The notes below the pieces were generated by a model. The model was given only the letters and a program-made list of their open reading frames with translations, was not told the origin of the DNA and searched no databases. Shown one piece after another: positions 1-9,433 of a stretch of 16,927 nucleotides of DNA. Numbering within the stretch: the stretch's first letter is position 1; each line of letters starts with the position of its first letter. Both the position numbers and the translations under genes were made by a program. Location: contig JADGIZ010000284.1 in assembly GCA_027604665.1 (NCBI GenBank), forward strand, positions 1 to 16,927, in the 5' to 3' direction. Origin of the DNA: Polyrhizophydium stewartii. Lineage: Eukaryota > Chytridiomycota > Chytridiomycetes > Rhizophydiales.

Positions 1-127
1 ATGGCAGACTGTGCAGAGCATATGCAGAGAGGCAGCGATCACATAACGAGCAACGGGCACGGGAACGGGGGGGGTGGGCCTGCCTCGGCCGACGGGGCGG
101 CGCGAGGCGGGCGGCGCGCGGGGGCGC
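1..127. other. Flank 3' of the RRM gene, no gene seen
   Basis: These bases follow the stop codon of the minus-strand RRM gene and probably hold its 3' untranslated region. I see no convincing coding frame, RNA gene or AATAAA-type polyadenylation signal here. The stretch is GC-rich with runs of G on the plus strand. Confidence 0.4.
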
Positions 128-651
128 TTAGAAGCCGGAGCGCTGGGGGCGGTCGTTGGCGAGGTTGACGCGGACGTTGCGGCCGTCGATGGCCTGGCCG
201 TCCATGCGCGCAACGGCCTCGTTGGCCTGCTCGGCCGTCGAGAACGTCACGAAACCGAAACCGCGCGAGCGGTCCGTCTCGCGGTCGCGGAGGACAACGG
301 CGTCAACGACCTCGCCGAACTGGCTGAAGGCGGTGCCGAGCGACTGGTTGTCGGTGCCCCACGAGAGGTTTCCGACTGCGCGCGGGCGGCGGGCGGGCGA
401 GGCCGGGCCGTGCCGTGCCGTGGTGGCGGAGGAGGCGGCGGCGCAAGAAAAAAAAAGGACCTCGAGTCAACAGCGATCAACGGCGGCCGCCCGCTCGCGG
501 GTCGGCAGGCGGCGGGCGGCGGCGGGCACGCGCCGATCCGCACGCAGCGGCGGCACAGGCATCGGCGAACAGCCACGCGCACAGGCACGCGCACTCAGCC
601 CAGCGCACCAAAGAGGCGAGTGCCAGCGGGGGCGTCGAAGCGGGGAGGCAT
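128..651 (-). CDS. Small single-RRM RNA-binding protein, 2 exons
   Basis: Exons are 651-609 and 375-128, joined across a 233-nt intron (donor gtgcgc, acceptor gcgcag, phase 1), giving 96 aa. The splice restores a textbook RRM start: RNP2 is LFVGNL at residues 13-18 and RNP1 is RGFGFVTF at 52-59. The RRM fills nearly the whole protein, which ends shortly after it with PQRSGF. Proteins of this type (plant glycine-rich and animal cold-inducible RNA-binding proteins) bind single-stranded RNA and act in splicing, stability or stress responses; this one lacks their glycine-rich tail. The first exon is chosen because its phase and sequence complete RNP2 exactly. The intron contains a polypyrimidine run (poly-A at about 446-455 on the plus strand). 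The gene lies 62 bp downstream of the CEP76 stop, in the same direction. The RRM is certain; the exact function is not. Confidence 0.88.
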
Positions 652-713
652 GTTTGTTTCTTTTGGATGGAGAAAGCCCCGTTTTGGTGACTCGGCCGGC
701 AGTCATGGCCGCA

Positions 714-3234
714 TCACGCGCTCTGGAACCGCACGCCGACCATCACCCAGCACGACGCGGCGGTCTCCGGGTACGCAAACACCCGCGCGCGCGCCGCGAA
801 GCGCACCTTGTCGCCCGTCGTCTGCAGGATCGCCCGGCACTGCGCCGTCTTGGCCAGCGTCGAAAACACCCGGCTCGTGTGCCAGTGGTTGAACTGGCAT
901 GGGAACCCCTGTTCGGACATATCAGCGCCGTCCCGCGCCGCATCACGCCCCGCGCCATGCCCACCTTGAACGTGTGGCCCTCGGGGATCTGCCGCTTGAC
1001 GCTCGTCTGGAAGTCGTCCATGAACGCCGCCACGCTCGCCGACCCCATCAGCCGCTGGTGCTCGCATGTCCACAACGACTGGCCAAGCAGGTGCCCCAGG
1101 TCGTCGTCCCAAACTGTCGCCAGATCGTGGTCCTCGCGAAAGTGCGCAATGTACTGTCGCAGTCCAAGCTCCATCTCGGCCTCTTGCGCACATGGATCCT
1201 CAAGAATGCAGCGCTCGATGGGTATCGCAACCGCGCACTCGCCCAGTCTGCATGTTTGTGTCAGCCCCAACCCGTGCTTGCGGTTCATGCCGCTGGGACC
1301 AAGCCGGCGGCACGACTCACTGGCGCATCGAAGCAATGCCATCGCTCGAAAGTGACTTCCACTTTGCCTGGTCCTGCAGCACAAACTCGGTGCGGTCGGC
1401 CGCATCCGACGCCTGGATGTTGGCATAGAATGCATCGCCCGTGAAGCAGCACCCGACCGTGCGAAAGTGGTGCTTGCCGGTCTGGGGGTACTCGATGCCC
1501 GTCAGCGTCTCCCAGAACGATACCTTACCAGTTGCATCGATGGTCGTGACCCAGGCGTGCGCCAGGTTGTTTTTGTCGGTTCCCAGGGTGACATATGCAT
1601 CCATCGAAAATCCTGGTTGGGTCTCGGTCACCGCCCAAGGATCGCACGTCGGCGCAGGTATGCGAGAGTCCTCACCGAGAAACAAGCCGCACAGCAAGAT
1701 CGCGTGGTCGTGTGCGTCACCCCGTCCAGCAACCAGCATCGTGTGTGCAGACCGCCAGATCTCCATCTTGCCCACGTCCCCGACTGCCCGCGCCTTCTCG
1801 TACACGAGCAGCGACACAAACCGTGCGGCGTGCCGCGGCGTCTCGAGCCACCGCGTCCGCAGCGGCACCATGAAGCTGGTCACCGGGAGCTTCTTCCCAA
1901 GCTCGTTGTATGCAAAGAGCTTCACGAGCCGGTCGGCGTGGCTCGTCCGAATCTGCAGAAAGTCACCCCACCACTGGCGCTGATTGTCAGCAATTCAGCC
2001 TTGCAGGGCATATATGAGCACAGACCAGCACACCTGCTTGGCGTAGATAAAGAACAGCCGGCTTGCTTCCATCTCGCGCTTGGATTCGTGCTGTATCTGC
2101 TCGCCAGTGATCAGATCGTGGCTCTCGAAACAGCAGCATCCGCGGTCATCCATGCACTCACTCTGTACTCGACCTCGTCGCGCGACAGCAGGTACAGCTG
2201 GGCCGGAAACAGCTCCAGGCGCATCTCCAGCATGCCTGTCGCCATTTGAGGGTTGGATACATCCTTGAGCTCCGCTGCTGCCGAAGAGGTGCCCAAGTAC
2301 AACGCCTTCCTCCAATCAACAAACGCCGTCCCGACGACCGAGCGGTGGTGTGCAACGTCTGTCCGCACGACAACAGTGTGTAACGGTCGCGCTGCCTCGG
2401 CAAGCAAGCTGAGATCCTTGGTCTGCGTTTCCGCACAAATCAGTGCTGGCGACCTGGCGTGTCGTTGCATCCCACAATATCCGCACCTGAAGCTCGAACA
2501 TGCACTCAAAGCCAAACTGCGGTTCCACATTGCCCATGGCCGGCGTCGACCGGAAGCGCTGGTCGCCCAGAAGAAGATGCACCGTGAGACTGCACGACGG
2601 GTCTTCTTGCATGTCCGGCTGCTCCACAAACGCGCGGCCTCGGATGACCGTGACCTTGAGGTACCGGTGTCCGCGCTTTGGCCGGATGCCGTCCTTGAGC
2701 GGAGCACCAAACAGCGCGGTAGTGGTGTCCTTCTGAATCTGCTCGGCTGGGTCCTGCTGCTCTGGGACTGGCGGCACGTTGGCGGCATTCAGGCTTGACG
2801 CGGCGGCGCTGTGAGCGGTGCGTCAGAGCACCCCTGGCGGCAGAGGGCACATGCAGCTCAGCGAAGCGTCCGCAGCCCACCCAGGCTGCCCGAGAACCTG
2901 CTCCGACAGCTTGTCGATGATGCCCGATGCCCGCAGGACGGCGCGGATCTGGCAGCGGGTCAGCCGGCACGGGCCTGTTAGAACAGCGCGACAGCCCACT
3001 GCTTCACCTTGGCTTCGCGGCCCGTCGGGTCGGGTGCGAGCGTGTCCGCGGCCTCTTGCCGCGCAAGCGGCGCGACCACGGCCTTGAGGTCTGCAATGCG
3101 TGTTGTCAGGGCACGGTGGCCGCTGCGCACGGGACAAAGTGCTCCGGCGACGCACCCTCCATGCGAAGCTGCGCCGCGACCAGGGAGCGCAGCTGGTCCA
3201 GCGTCTCCGCCTCCGCCTGCACGCCGTCGCCCAT
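714..3234 (-). CDS. CEP76: Centrosomal protein CEP76 homologue, 10 exons
   Basis: Exons: 3234-3156, 3090-3008, 2948-2881, 2808-2487, 2422-2162, 2096-2034, 1979-1676, 1612-1321, 1247-965, 908-714, giving 649 aa against about 659 in human CEP76. All phases close and all introns are GT-AG (54-73 nt). The N-terminus (residues 1-76) has the short helical region with the ASGIID motif. A C2 domain covers about residues 125-270 (RYLKVTV, DQRFRS, AFVDWRKALYLG). The transglutaminase-like region follows (IYAKQ, RQWWGDFLQIRTSH, ETPRHAARFVSLL, HAILLCG, HAWVTTI, FWETLTG), then the conserved C-terminus (ATVWDDDLGHLL, PEGHTFKGFP, YPETAASCWVM). CEP76 sits at centrioles and restrains re-duplication in animals. 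Where related folds carry a catalytic Cys (GDCxDH), this protein reads GDAHDH, so the domain is probably non-enzymatic. The ATG at 3234 follows an in-frame stop. CC2D2A shares the fold, but length and C-terminus fit CEP76. Confidence 0.93.
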
Positions 3235-3357
3235 CTGCTCCGCCGGCCAAGGCGCGCGGCCCGTCGGCTCCGCTGCGCATCACGGCCGGGTCGTCAGGTC
3301 GCGCTTGTCGTTGCGCCGATCGGGCTCGATCCGAATGAAGCCAAGAGTCGTCAAGCC
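3235..3357. promoter_or_regulatory. Short divergent intergenic region, CEP76 / HIT
   Basis: Only 123 bp separate the two divergent start codons, so both promoters and both 5' leaders must fit here, probably as one bidirectional promoter. I see no TATA box. The assignment comes from gene layout alone; no specific factor site is recognised. Confidence 0.5.
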
Positions 3358-4352
3358 ATGTCCGCCAACTGCATCTTCTGCAAGGTCCGTGCGCCGGCCT
3401 GCTCGCCCGCCCGGCGTCCGTGCCGCTGACCGTGCCCTCCCCGTACGCCTGCTGCAGATCATCAAGGTGCGCCGCAGCCCGCGGACAGCCCCGCCGCCTC
3501 CGCGGCCCGCTGACGGCCTCGCCGCACACAGGGCCAGATCCCCAGCCACAAGCTTCTCGAGACCGACCTGGTCTATGCCTTCCTGGACATCAGCCCCGTC
3601 AGCAAGGGCCACGTGGGTGCCGCGCAGCTGCCCGCGCATGTCCTGCCCTGACTCTCGTCGCTGACCGCTGCCCGGGATCCGCCCGCCCGCCGCGGCCTCG
3701 TCGCCGTTCCCGCTGCATCGCCAGGCGGTGGGTCGCGCGCTGTGCACGCCTCGCCTCGCCCGCTGGCGCTGACGCTGACGCACCCGCAGCTCGTCGTCCC
3801 CAAGCGTGCGTCGCAGTGACGGCCGCCCGGGACCGCACGGCGTGCCGCTGACCCCTCGCGCGCCATGCAGACCACGCCCAGTTCCTGCACCAGGTGCCCG
3901 ACGAGTCCCTCGCCGCGCTGCTTCCCGCTGCCAAGAAGATCGCTGCCGCTCTTGGCGCCGAGAACTACAACATCCTGCAGGTGAGCGCCGCATGGGACCC
4001 GCCGACCGCCGCCGCCGCCGCCTGACCCGAGCCGCCTTGCGCTCGCTCTCGCTGCCCAGAACAACGGCCGCATCGCCCACCAGGCTGGTAAGCCCGCCGT
4101 GCCGCCGCCGTTGCCACCGCCGCTGCCTTGCTGACCTCGGCCCAAAGTCGACCACGTCCACGTCCATGTCATGTGCGCCACACGCTCCACCCGCCCGCCG
4201 CGGCCACCGCCTCTGCTGACGCCCGCCGCTCCGCCTCCAGCCCCAAGACCGAGACCTCTGGCCTCGGCATCGTCTGGCCCAACACGTCGCCGTCGCAGGA
4301 CGAGCTCACCAGGATTGCCACCGAGATCAAGGACAAGGTCGCCCACCTCTGA
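3358..4352 (+). CDS. HNT1: HIT-family hydrolase (Hnt1/HINT type), 8 exons
   Basis: Exons: 3358-3384, 3458-3466, 3532-3612, 3790-3805, 3871-3980, 4060-4087, 4148-4172, 4241-4352, giving 135 aa. Proteins of this family cleave adenosine phosphoramidates such as AMP-NH2 and lysyl-AMP, transferring AMP through an active-site histidine. The start NCIFCKIIKG is typical, followed by YAFLDI and the LQNNGRIAHQ segment. The catalytic HIT motif is DHVHVHVIP with histidines at residues 93, 95 and 97, close to the C-terminus as usual. The length matches fungal Hnt1-like proteins. Eight exons for so small a protein is notable: exon 2 is 9 nt (Ile-Ile-Lys) and exon 4 is 16 nt. Intron 3 (177 nt) is the longest. 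With canonical sites the exon 3/4 junction reads SKGH-LVVPK, one residue shorter than the usual GHxLVIPK, so that junction is less sure. Divergent from CEP76 and convergent with ARV1. Confidence 0.93.
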
Positions 4353-4432
4353 GCAGCCCATCGCATTCGCTCGCATCCAAATGAAAGAGTGCACTGTACT
4401 TGCATCGGCGCTCCTGTGCATGCGTGATGGCT
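4353..4432. other. Convergent intergenic gap, HIT / ARV1
   Basis: These 80 bp must hold the 3' ends of two converging transcripts. No AATAAA hexamer or hairpin terminator is evident. The 3' untranslated regions are therefore very short or overlap. Confidence 0.4.
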
Positions 4433-5599
4433 TCACACAAACACCACCTCCATGTGCGGGTCGAACTGTCGGATGCACAGCTGCCCAAGCATCCGAAGCA
4501 CCATCCCGGCGTTCAAGATCACAAATGTCTTGGGAATGCTCGTCTTGAGAAACACTGAATGGAGCACCACGACGTCAGCCGACACTCGCTGTAGTCTCTT
4601 CCAGCGACGGCAGGACGCACCCGACAGTGCCTCGATGTTGGACGTGAAGACAAGGATGTTGACGAGGATCGACGGATCGGGTTCGTAAAACTTCCACACG
4701 ACCATGACAATCAGCAGTATCTTGCCGAAGCTCGACAGGACAAGCGACATGGACAGCTGGTTGTATCTGCAACGCCCGAGCGTCTTCGTGTCAGCTCCGA
4801 GTGCGATGCGCATAGCGCCGTGCGACTGAGCTTGCCTTTGCGGCGTCATGCCCTCGCCGCACATCAGCGCAACGGCCGCCCGCACGCCAGCGTGGAGCAG
4901 AAACGTCTCTGATTGCGCATCAGCATCAGAACTCTCTGCGATCTGTTGGAAGCAGACGTTCTCCGCATGCGATCCCCGACGCACCGAATGCGCAGATGCT
5001 GAGCATGTACAGATACTGCGTGTGCAGTGCGACGTCGTCGGGAGCAACCGCCTTGTTCCTGCGGTCGAGCCGGAACCACTTCATGACTGCACAGGCCGCC
5101 AAGAGTGCGGCGGTATCCAGGAGCGTGAGCGTGCCAGCACGAGGCCTCGGCTCCGCTTTCCGGCGTGCGCAGCTCACAGACTTCGAACAGCACCAGCAAC
5201 ACGCCCAGCCTGATCAAGCCGCCCTGTCGCCAGCAGCGTCAGCAGGCCGCAACTTGGGAGCATCAACCGCCGCTGCGGCAGCGGCAACGAGGGGAAGACC
5301 CACGTTCCAGCCGCGCGCCGAGTACTGCAGCCGGTTGAAGATGAGGTGCCGGTACACGGGCCGCTTGTGCAGCAGCATGTCGATGAAGATGATGACATAG
5401 TCGAACTCGAGGTACCTGTCCGCGAACGTCTGGCACTTGTCCTGCGCCGGCCGTCAGCACGCCGTCAGCCTCGCCTGCAGCCGCAAGCGCGGAGCAGCCT
5501 GTGCCGGGCACCCACGCAGCGCTGCAGCCGGATGTTGCCCTTGCCGTACTCGACGTACAGCGTCGGCACGGGCTCGCCGCACTCGATGCAAACGGGCAT
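4433..5599 (-). CDS. ARV1: ARV1-like ER sterol/GPI-intermediate transport protein, 7 exons
   Basis: Exons: 5599-5516, 5441-5304, 5223-5178, 5086-4985, 4935-4827, 4766-4621, 4554-4433, giving 248 aa (human about 271). ARV1 is an ER membrane protein needed for sterol homeostasis and delivery of GPI-anchor intermediates. The N-terminus carries the zinc-binding homology domain: Cys4 and Cys7 (CIECG) with Cys28 and Cys31, then DRYLEFDYVIIFIDMLLHK and YRHLIFN. Hydrophobic segments follow at about residues 75-92, 108-123, 133-150, 164-185, 192-207 and 217-234, including LSSFGKILLIVMVVW and LVFTSN, which match the family. Two introns (4826-4767, 60 nt; 4620-4555, 66 nt) are multiples of three without stops, so a naive reading runs through them; removing them makes the spacing equal to that of human ARV1. 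The donor of the 60-nt intron (gtcgca) is weak. The start codon is 12 bp past the stop of the upstream gene. Confidence 0.9.
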
Positions 5600-5611
5600 G
5601 CCAAGGCAAGT

Positions 5612-8600
5612 TTAATCCGAGCCGGCGACGGCCAGCACCCGCCTCGCGCCATAGCGGGTCTCGGCGACGTAGAGACGGCGCACAACGCTGTCCGCGTGCG
5701 CAAGGTGCGGCGCGCCGCTGGGCTCCGGCTTGAACCGCTCCCAGTCGCCCCATCCATCGCTGCCTGCCTCGATCACGATGGGATCGAACAGATCCACCAC
5801 GACAAACAGCTCGCTGTTCGCACCCGCCGACACGAGAAACTCGCGGATCCGCGCCAGATGCAACCCGACACGCTCAGCGTCGCCAAGCCGCACAAAGATC
5901 CCCCGCTGCAGTGCACGGTCGCCGACGCGGTGTGTTCTCCTTGCGCTCACAAACAGCTCCGGGATTGAATCCCGTGTTCGTACGAGCTCTGTACGCACGC
6001 CTCGCAGATCCATCGGTCGGCGATGCAGAAGCCTGCGAGCCAGTGCATATTCAGCGTTCTCCTCCAGTGCTGATCAAGCAGAAATCCGATACTCACACGC
6101 CGTGCCCTGGCTGTCCCGGCCGCCACTGGCGCACAAGCTCGATTCCAACTCCTGCGTAAAACTGCGCCATGGCGCTCTTGCAGCGGCTCGCATTGAGGGC
6201 CTGTCGCCAATAGTGCTTCAATTCAGCCACGGCCGCGTCTGTGACAAAGCCTGACATGCCGCGAAGCGGCCCATATGCAGTGATCTGGCTGCGCAAGTGG
6301 CACAGATAATGAGCTTGAACGAGAATGGCTGGGCTGCGCCGGAGCACCCTGCGCTGCTCCTTGTTATAGATCCATCGAAGCAGCCCATCAAACAGCTGGT
6401 CAAGCGCATCGATTTCGTCGCGAGTGATACGTCGAGCCGATACCAGCTTGCTGATCAGGGCCAAGCGCACCCAGTCTTCGATCAGTTGCGGACTCCCCAC
6501 GATGCCGAGCGACGAGCGGCGGGATCGCGCCGATTGTTCGTCGCTGCCGCCGCTTCCGCCTGTGTCAGATGACCCCTGCTGGCTAAGAGTCTGATCCAGC
6601 AGCATTGAGGACGCCGCAAGCAGCAGCGGCACTCCTGCCGGGTCCATTCCGCGCCATGCCTTGGCGCGCCGGCCAAACGTGCAGCTGCTCGAGATGTGAT
6701 TCAGCCGACAGAACATGCCAAACTCGTGTGAAAGCCAACTCCAGAACGTGCGCTCCGACTCGCGATCGTCAGAGCCCATGATGGTGCCCGCCAGAGCGTC
6801 GAGTACGGGCCCGCACATGCCGCCAAACAACTGATCCTTGACTTCGACTGCGATCGACTGCGGCCTGAGCCCCAGCGGCCAAAAGAGCATCACTGACGGA
6901 ACACAGAGGCCGTCCATGCACAGCGTCTCGCGCCACTCCGAGTCGCAGATGCCTGGCCGCGTGGTGCGGCGATCTGGCTCGACCACTGGCTCACGAGCGG
7001 GCTGGTTTCGCTGCTGCTTCAAGATCTGCGTGCGCATTCCATGTCAGTTCTGCACGAGTTTCGACCACGCTCGCGCGCTGGTCTCACGCTGGTGCTCGGC
7101 TCTTGCATCATCGCAAGCTCCTTGGAGAAGATATAGCAGCGCGTGCATGGCAGCTGCGCATCCAGCGCGGGGGAGATGCCCGCAAGGCGGCTGCATGCCA
7201 GCATGTCGCCGCAGACAACGTGGATGTACGCAAACACCAGCGTGCGCTCATCGCCGTCGGTGTACAGCACGCCATCAGCAAGCGTCTCAAGATCGCGCGT
7301 GAGCAGATCGTCGAGCACAAAGTGGAGCCCGCCCCGCGGCGCGAGCGCTTTCAGGAGCGCTTGGCTGACGAGTGCAATCGGGAGCGTCGCCAGAGACTTG
7401 CTCTCAGCGCACAGTGTCTCTGGAAACTCGCCCGCGCTCAGTATCAGCAGCATCTGGCCATCTCCGCCTGGATTGGCTCGTCAGCGTGGGGCATCTGGGA
7501 GGCAAACAACCGCATCACGCCCGATCGTACCGCCCAAGTTGAGCTGCTTTGCCGACAGCACAAGCCGCACAAAGCGCACGGGTACATGATGCGCGACAGC
7601 GGCATCGTACTTGGTCACCCATCTTGGCCGGCTGTCGGCGAGCGTCTGCAGCCACGCACTCCCGTCGGCCATGCTGCCATATGCACCGCGTGCCTCAGCC
7701 TGCTTGGCGAGCTGCTCGAGGTTGTCGCGCACATCGACGCCCATGTGCGGCTGGGTTGTCTGCGCAAACGAGGCCGCGAGCTCGGCGGATAGCCGGGGCG
7801 ACAGCAGCCACGTTGCGATGGCGTCGCTCGGCAGGCAGTATCCGATAACTGAGTCGACGCCTTCGACTTCATAGTCCTTGAATCGTGCAAACTGGACCGG
7901 CTCCAAGACACGCCGTGCATCGCGGAGCAGCGAGAGGGCGTCGGGCATCTCGGTCTCTGCCGCTGACCTGCACTGCGTTGTCAGCGATCGAGGCTGGCCG
8001 GTTAAGCATCTGCAAGACCCTCACAAGGTCCGATGGCGGTGTAGATCGTGCCAGGCATCCAGCTTCATGTCACTCGCACACGCCGCTTCAGCGAGCGCGA
8101 TGGCGGCATCCTCTGCAGGCGATCTGGATCGCAGCATTGTCAGCGCAGCATGCAGCTGGCGCTGGTGCATCCGCCGCAGCAGCCCCGTTGAGGCAGGGCG
8201 AGGCGGCCGCGGCGAATCCGACATCACAAAGAGCGACTCGATGTCGTTGTCATCCGGCTCGGCGGTCGCGCTGCTGTGCGTGCTCGTGGGCAGCATGTCG
8301 GCCGGCGCGGAGCGTGCAGACACATTTGGCCGACATTCAAGATCTCCCAGGTCGCTGAGATCGCTCAGATCCCCCAGGTCGCTGAGCTCGTCGACGGCCA
8401 CCAGGCCGCTTCTCCGCGACGATGTGGAGCCCAGATCGCATGCGCCGCTGAGCATTTCGAGAACGGACGGCTCCGGTGCGGCGTCTGCGAACGCCATATC
8501 GTCGTCCGTGTCGCTCTCACCCATGTTGAGCGGGAGGCTGATGCTGGAGCGGGGCACGTGGGGCTCGGCGAGGTGGCAGGCGGGGCCGTGCCGAGCGTCG

Positions 8601-9182
8601 TCGTCGTCAGCGGCGTCGTCGTGCTCAGTGCTGGATGCGCCGCCATTATCGTCGGTCGCCGCCGTGGCCGCGCTCTCCTGACTTGGACGGCGAGTCTGGG
8701 CGTGCTGGGCGGGACTGGGGCCGCTGGGCAAGCGCACGGCGTCAGGCGGCTCGCCAGCAGCCGCTGACCCAGCGGGATGCGAGCCTCGCCGCCGCTTGGC
8801 TGGAGTCCCCGGCGAGCCGCTCGAAGTCGGCTTCAGCCTGGCCGACCCTTGGCGCTTCGCCGCGCTGGCGGGCCTGTTGGGCCTGCGCAGCGCACGGCTG
8901 CCCGTCAGAATGCAAGCGCAGCAGGCGAATGCGGGCCGCGGCGCGGCCGCACCGGTGGACCACGTGCGTCTCGATGTGCTCGGCGACGGCCATGGCGGTG
9001 TCGGTCTCGCCAAAAACGAGCTGGCACTCGGGGCACTTGGCTCCCGGCCACACGGCGCTGGCATAGTGTTTGGGCTTGCGCAGGTGCAGCACCAGCTTCG
9101 AGAGGCCACGGGGCGCCGTGAAGGGACATTGCCAGCTGACGTCGATCATCGGGCACGGATACGGCGGCCGGCTCCTCTGCAT
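5612..9182 (-). CDS. Zinc-finger protein resembling CACTA/Plavaka-type transposases, 6 exons
   Basis: Exons: 9182-8953, 8882-8025, 7967-7519, 7467-7088, 7025-6097, 6032-5612, giving about 1088 aa with every phase closing and no internal stop. Residues 10-76 hold zinc-finger-like sequence: a degenerate first unit (QCPFTAPRGLSKLVLHLR) and a second with Cys50, Cys53, His69, His73. Residues 77-360 are low-complexity and acidic/Ser-rich. The remainder resembles fungal CACTA/Plavaka transposases in order: a CxxC knuckle (LPCTRCYIF, Cys620/623) after a hydrophobic HVVCGDMLACSRLAG segment, then HYLCHLRSQITAYGPLRG at about 878-895, where these enzymes have an H-x-H...GP motif. I cannot place a full DDE triad. 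No terminal inverted repeats are seen and both neighbours are close host genes, so it may be domesticated. The start could instead be 9149. Donor 7531 is an alternative to 7519, and a 45-nt in-frame intron near 5890-5945 is possible. The family call is tentative. Confidence 0.45.
8340..8393 (-). repeat. In-frame minirepeat coding SDL/GDL units
   Basis: Inside exon 2 of the transposase-like gene a short unit of about 9 nt recurs, encoding ELSDLGDLSDLSDLGDLE on the minus strand. It lies in the acidic linker between the zinc fingers and the conserved body. It looks like slippage-generated low complexity and not a domain. Confidence 0.6.
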
Positions 9183-9433
9183 CCTCGCTGTCGCGCGCTG
9201 CGGCAGGTCGCGCGATGCCTGGCAAGCGGCGGCGCATTGCGAGAGCGGGAGGCGCCATGCGCCGCCAGGTCGCCCGGCCGCCCGGCCGCCCCCGCGCGAG
9301 ATCCGGCGCCGCCGCCCGACCGCTCTGAAATGCCAAAAAGCACCGGCGGGGACGTCCGCCCGCCAACGCATCTGCGGGGCGGAGGCCGACTTTCCCCTGT
9401 GCGACGCTCGAGCACGGATCCGCCGCGCCAGAC
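9183..9433. promoter_or_regulatory. Divergent intergenic region, transposase-like gene / LRR gene
   Basis: This 251-bp gap is the largest between genes in the window and must contain the start regions of both divergent genes. It is GC-rich with short CCGCCC/GGGCGG-like runs. No TATA box or recognised operator is seen. An unrecognised first exon of either gene could also lie here, which matters because the LRR protein lacks an obvious signal peptide. Confidence 0.4.

Noticed and set aside
156..1355. 399-aa open frame on the plus strand
   Set aside because: It covers the RRM gene and the CEP76 3' half on the opposite strand and has no domain; both minus-strand genes have clear family motifs.
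714..3234. CC2D2A as the identity of the C2/transglutaminase-like gene
   Set aside because: CC2D2A shares the C2 and transglutaminase-like order but is far longer. The 649-aa length, the N-terminal ASGIID region and the PEGHTFKGFP...YPETAASCWVM end fit CEP76.
2978..3529. 183-aa minus-strand open frame ending VKQWAVALF
   Set aside because: At first it looked like a separate small coiled-coil gene. Its end and an adjacent frame turn out to be CEP76 exons 1 and 2, and the VKQWAVALF tail is translated intron.
3280..4167. 295-aa open frame on the minus strand
   Set aside because: Antisense to the HIT gene and its GC-rich introns; the composition is Arg/Gly/Ala filler. The plus-strand exons carry the HIT motif.
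5612..9182. Inverted repeats or target-site duplications marking a mobile element
   Set aside because: Reading both borders by eye I found no matching termini. The 12-bp gap to ARV1 leaves no room for a terminal repeat on that side outside coding sequence.
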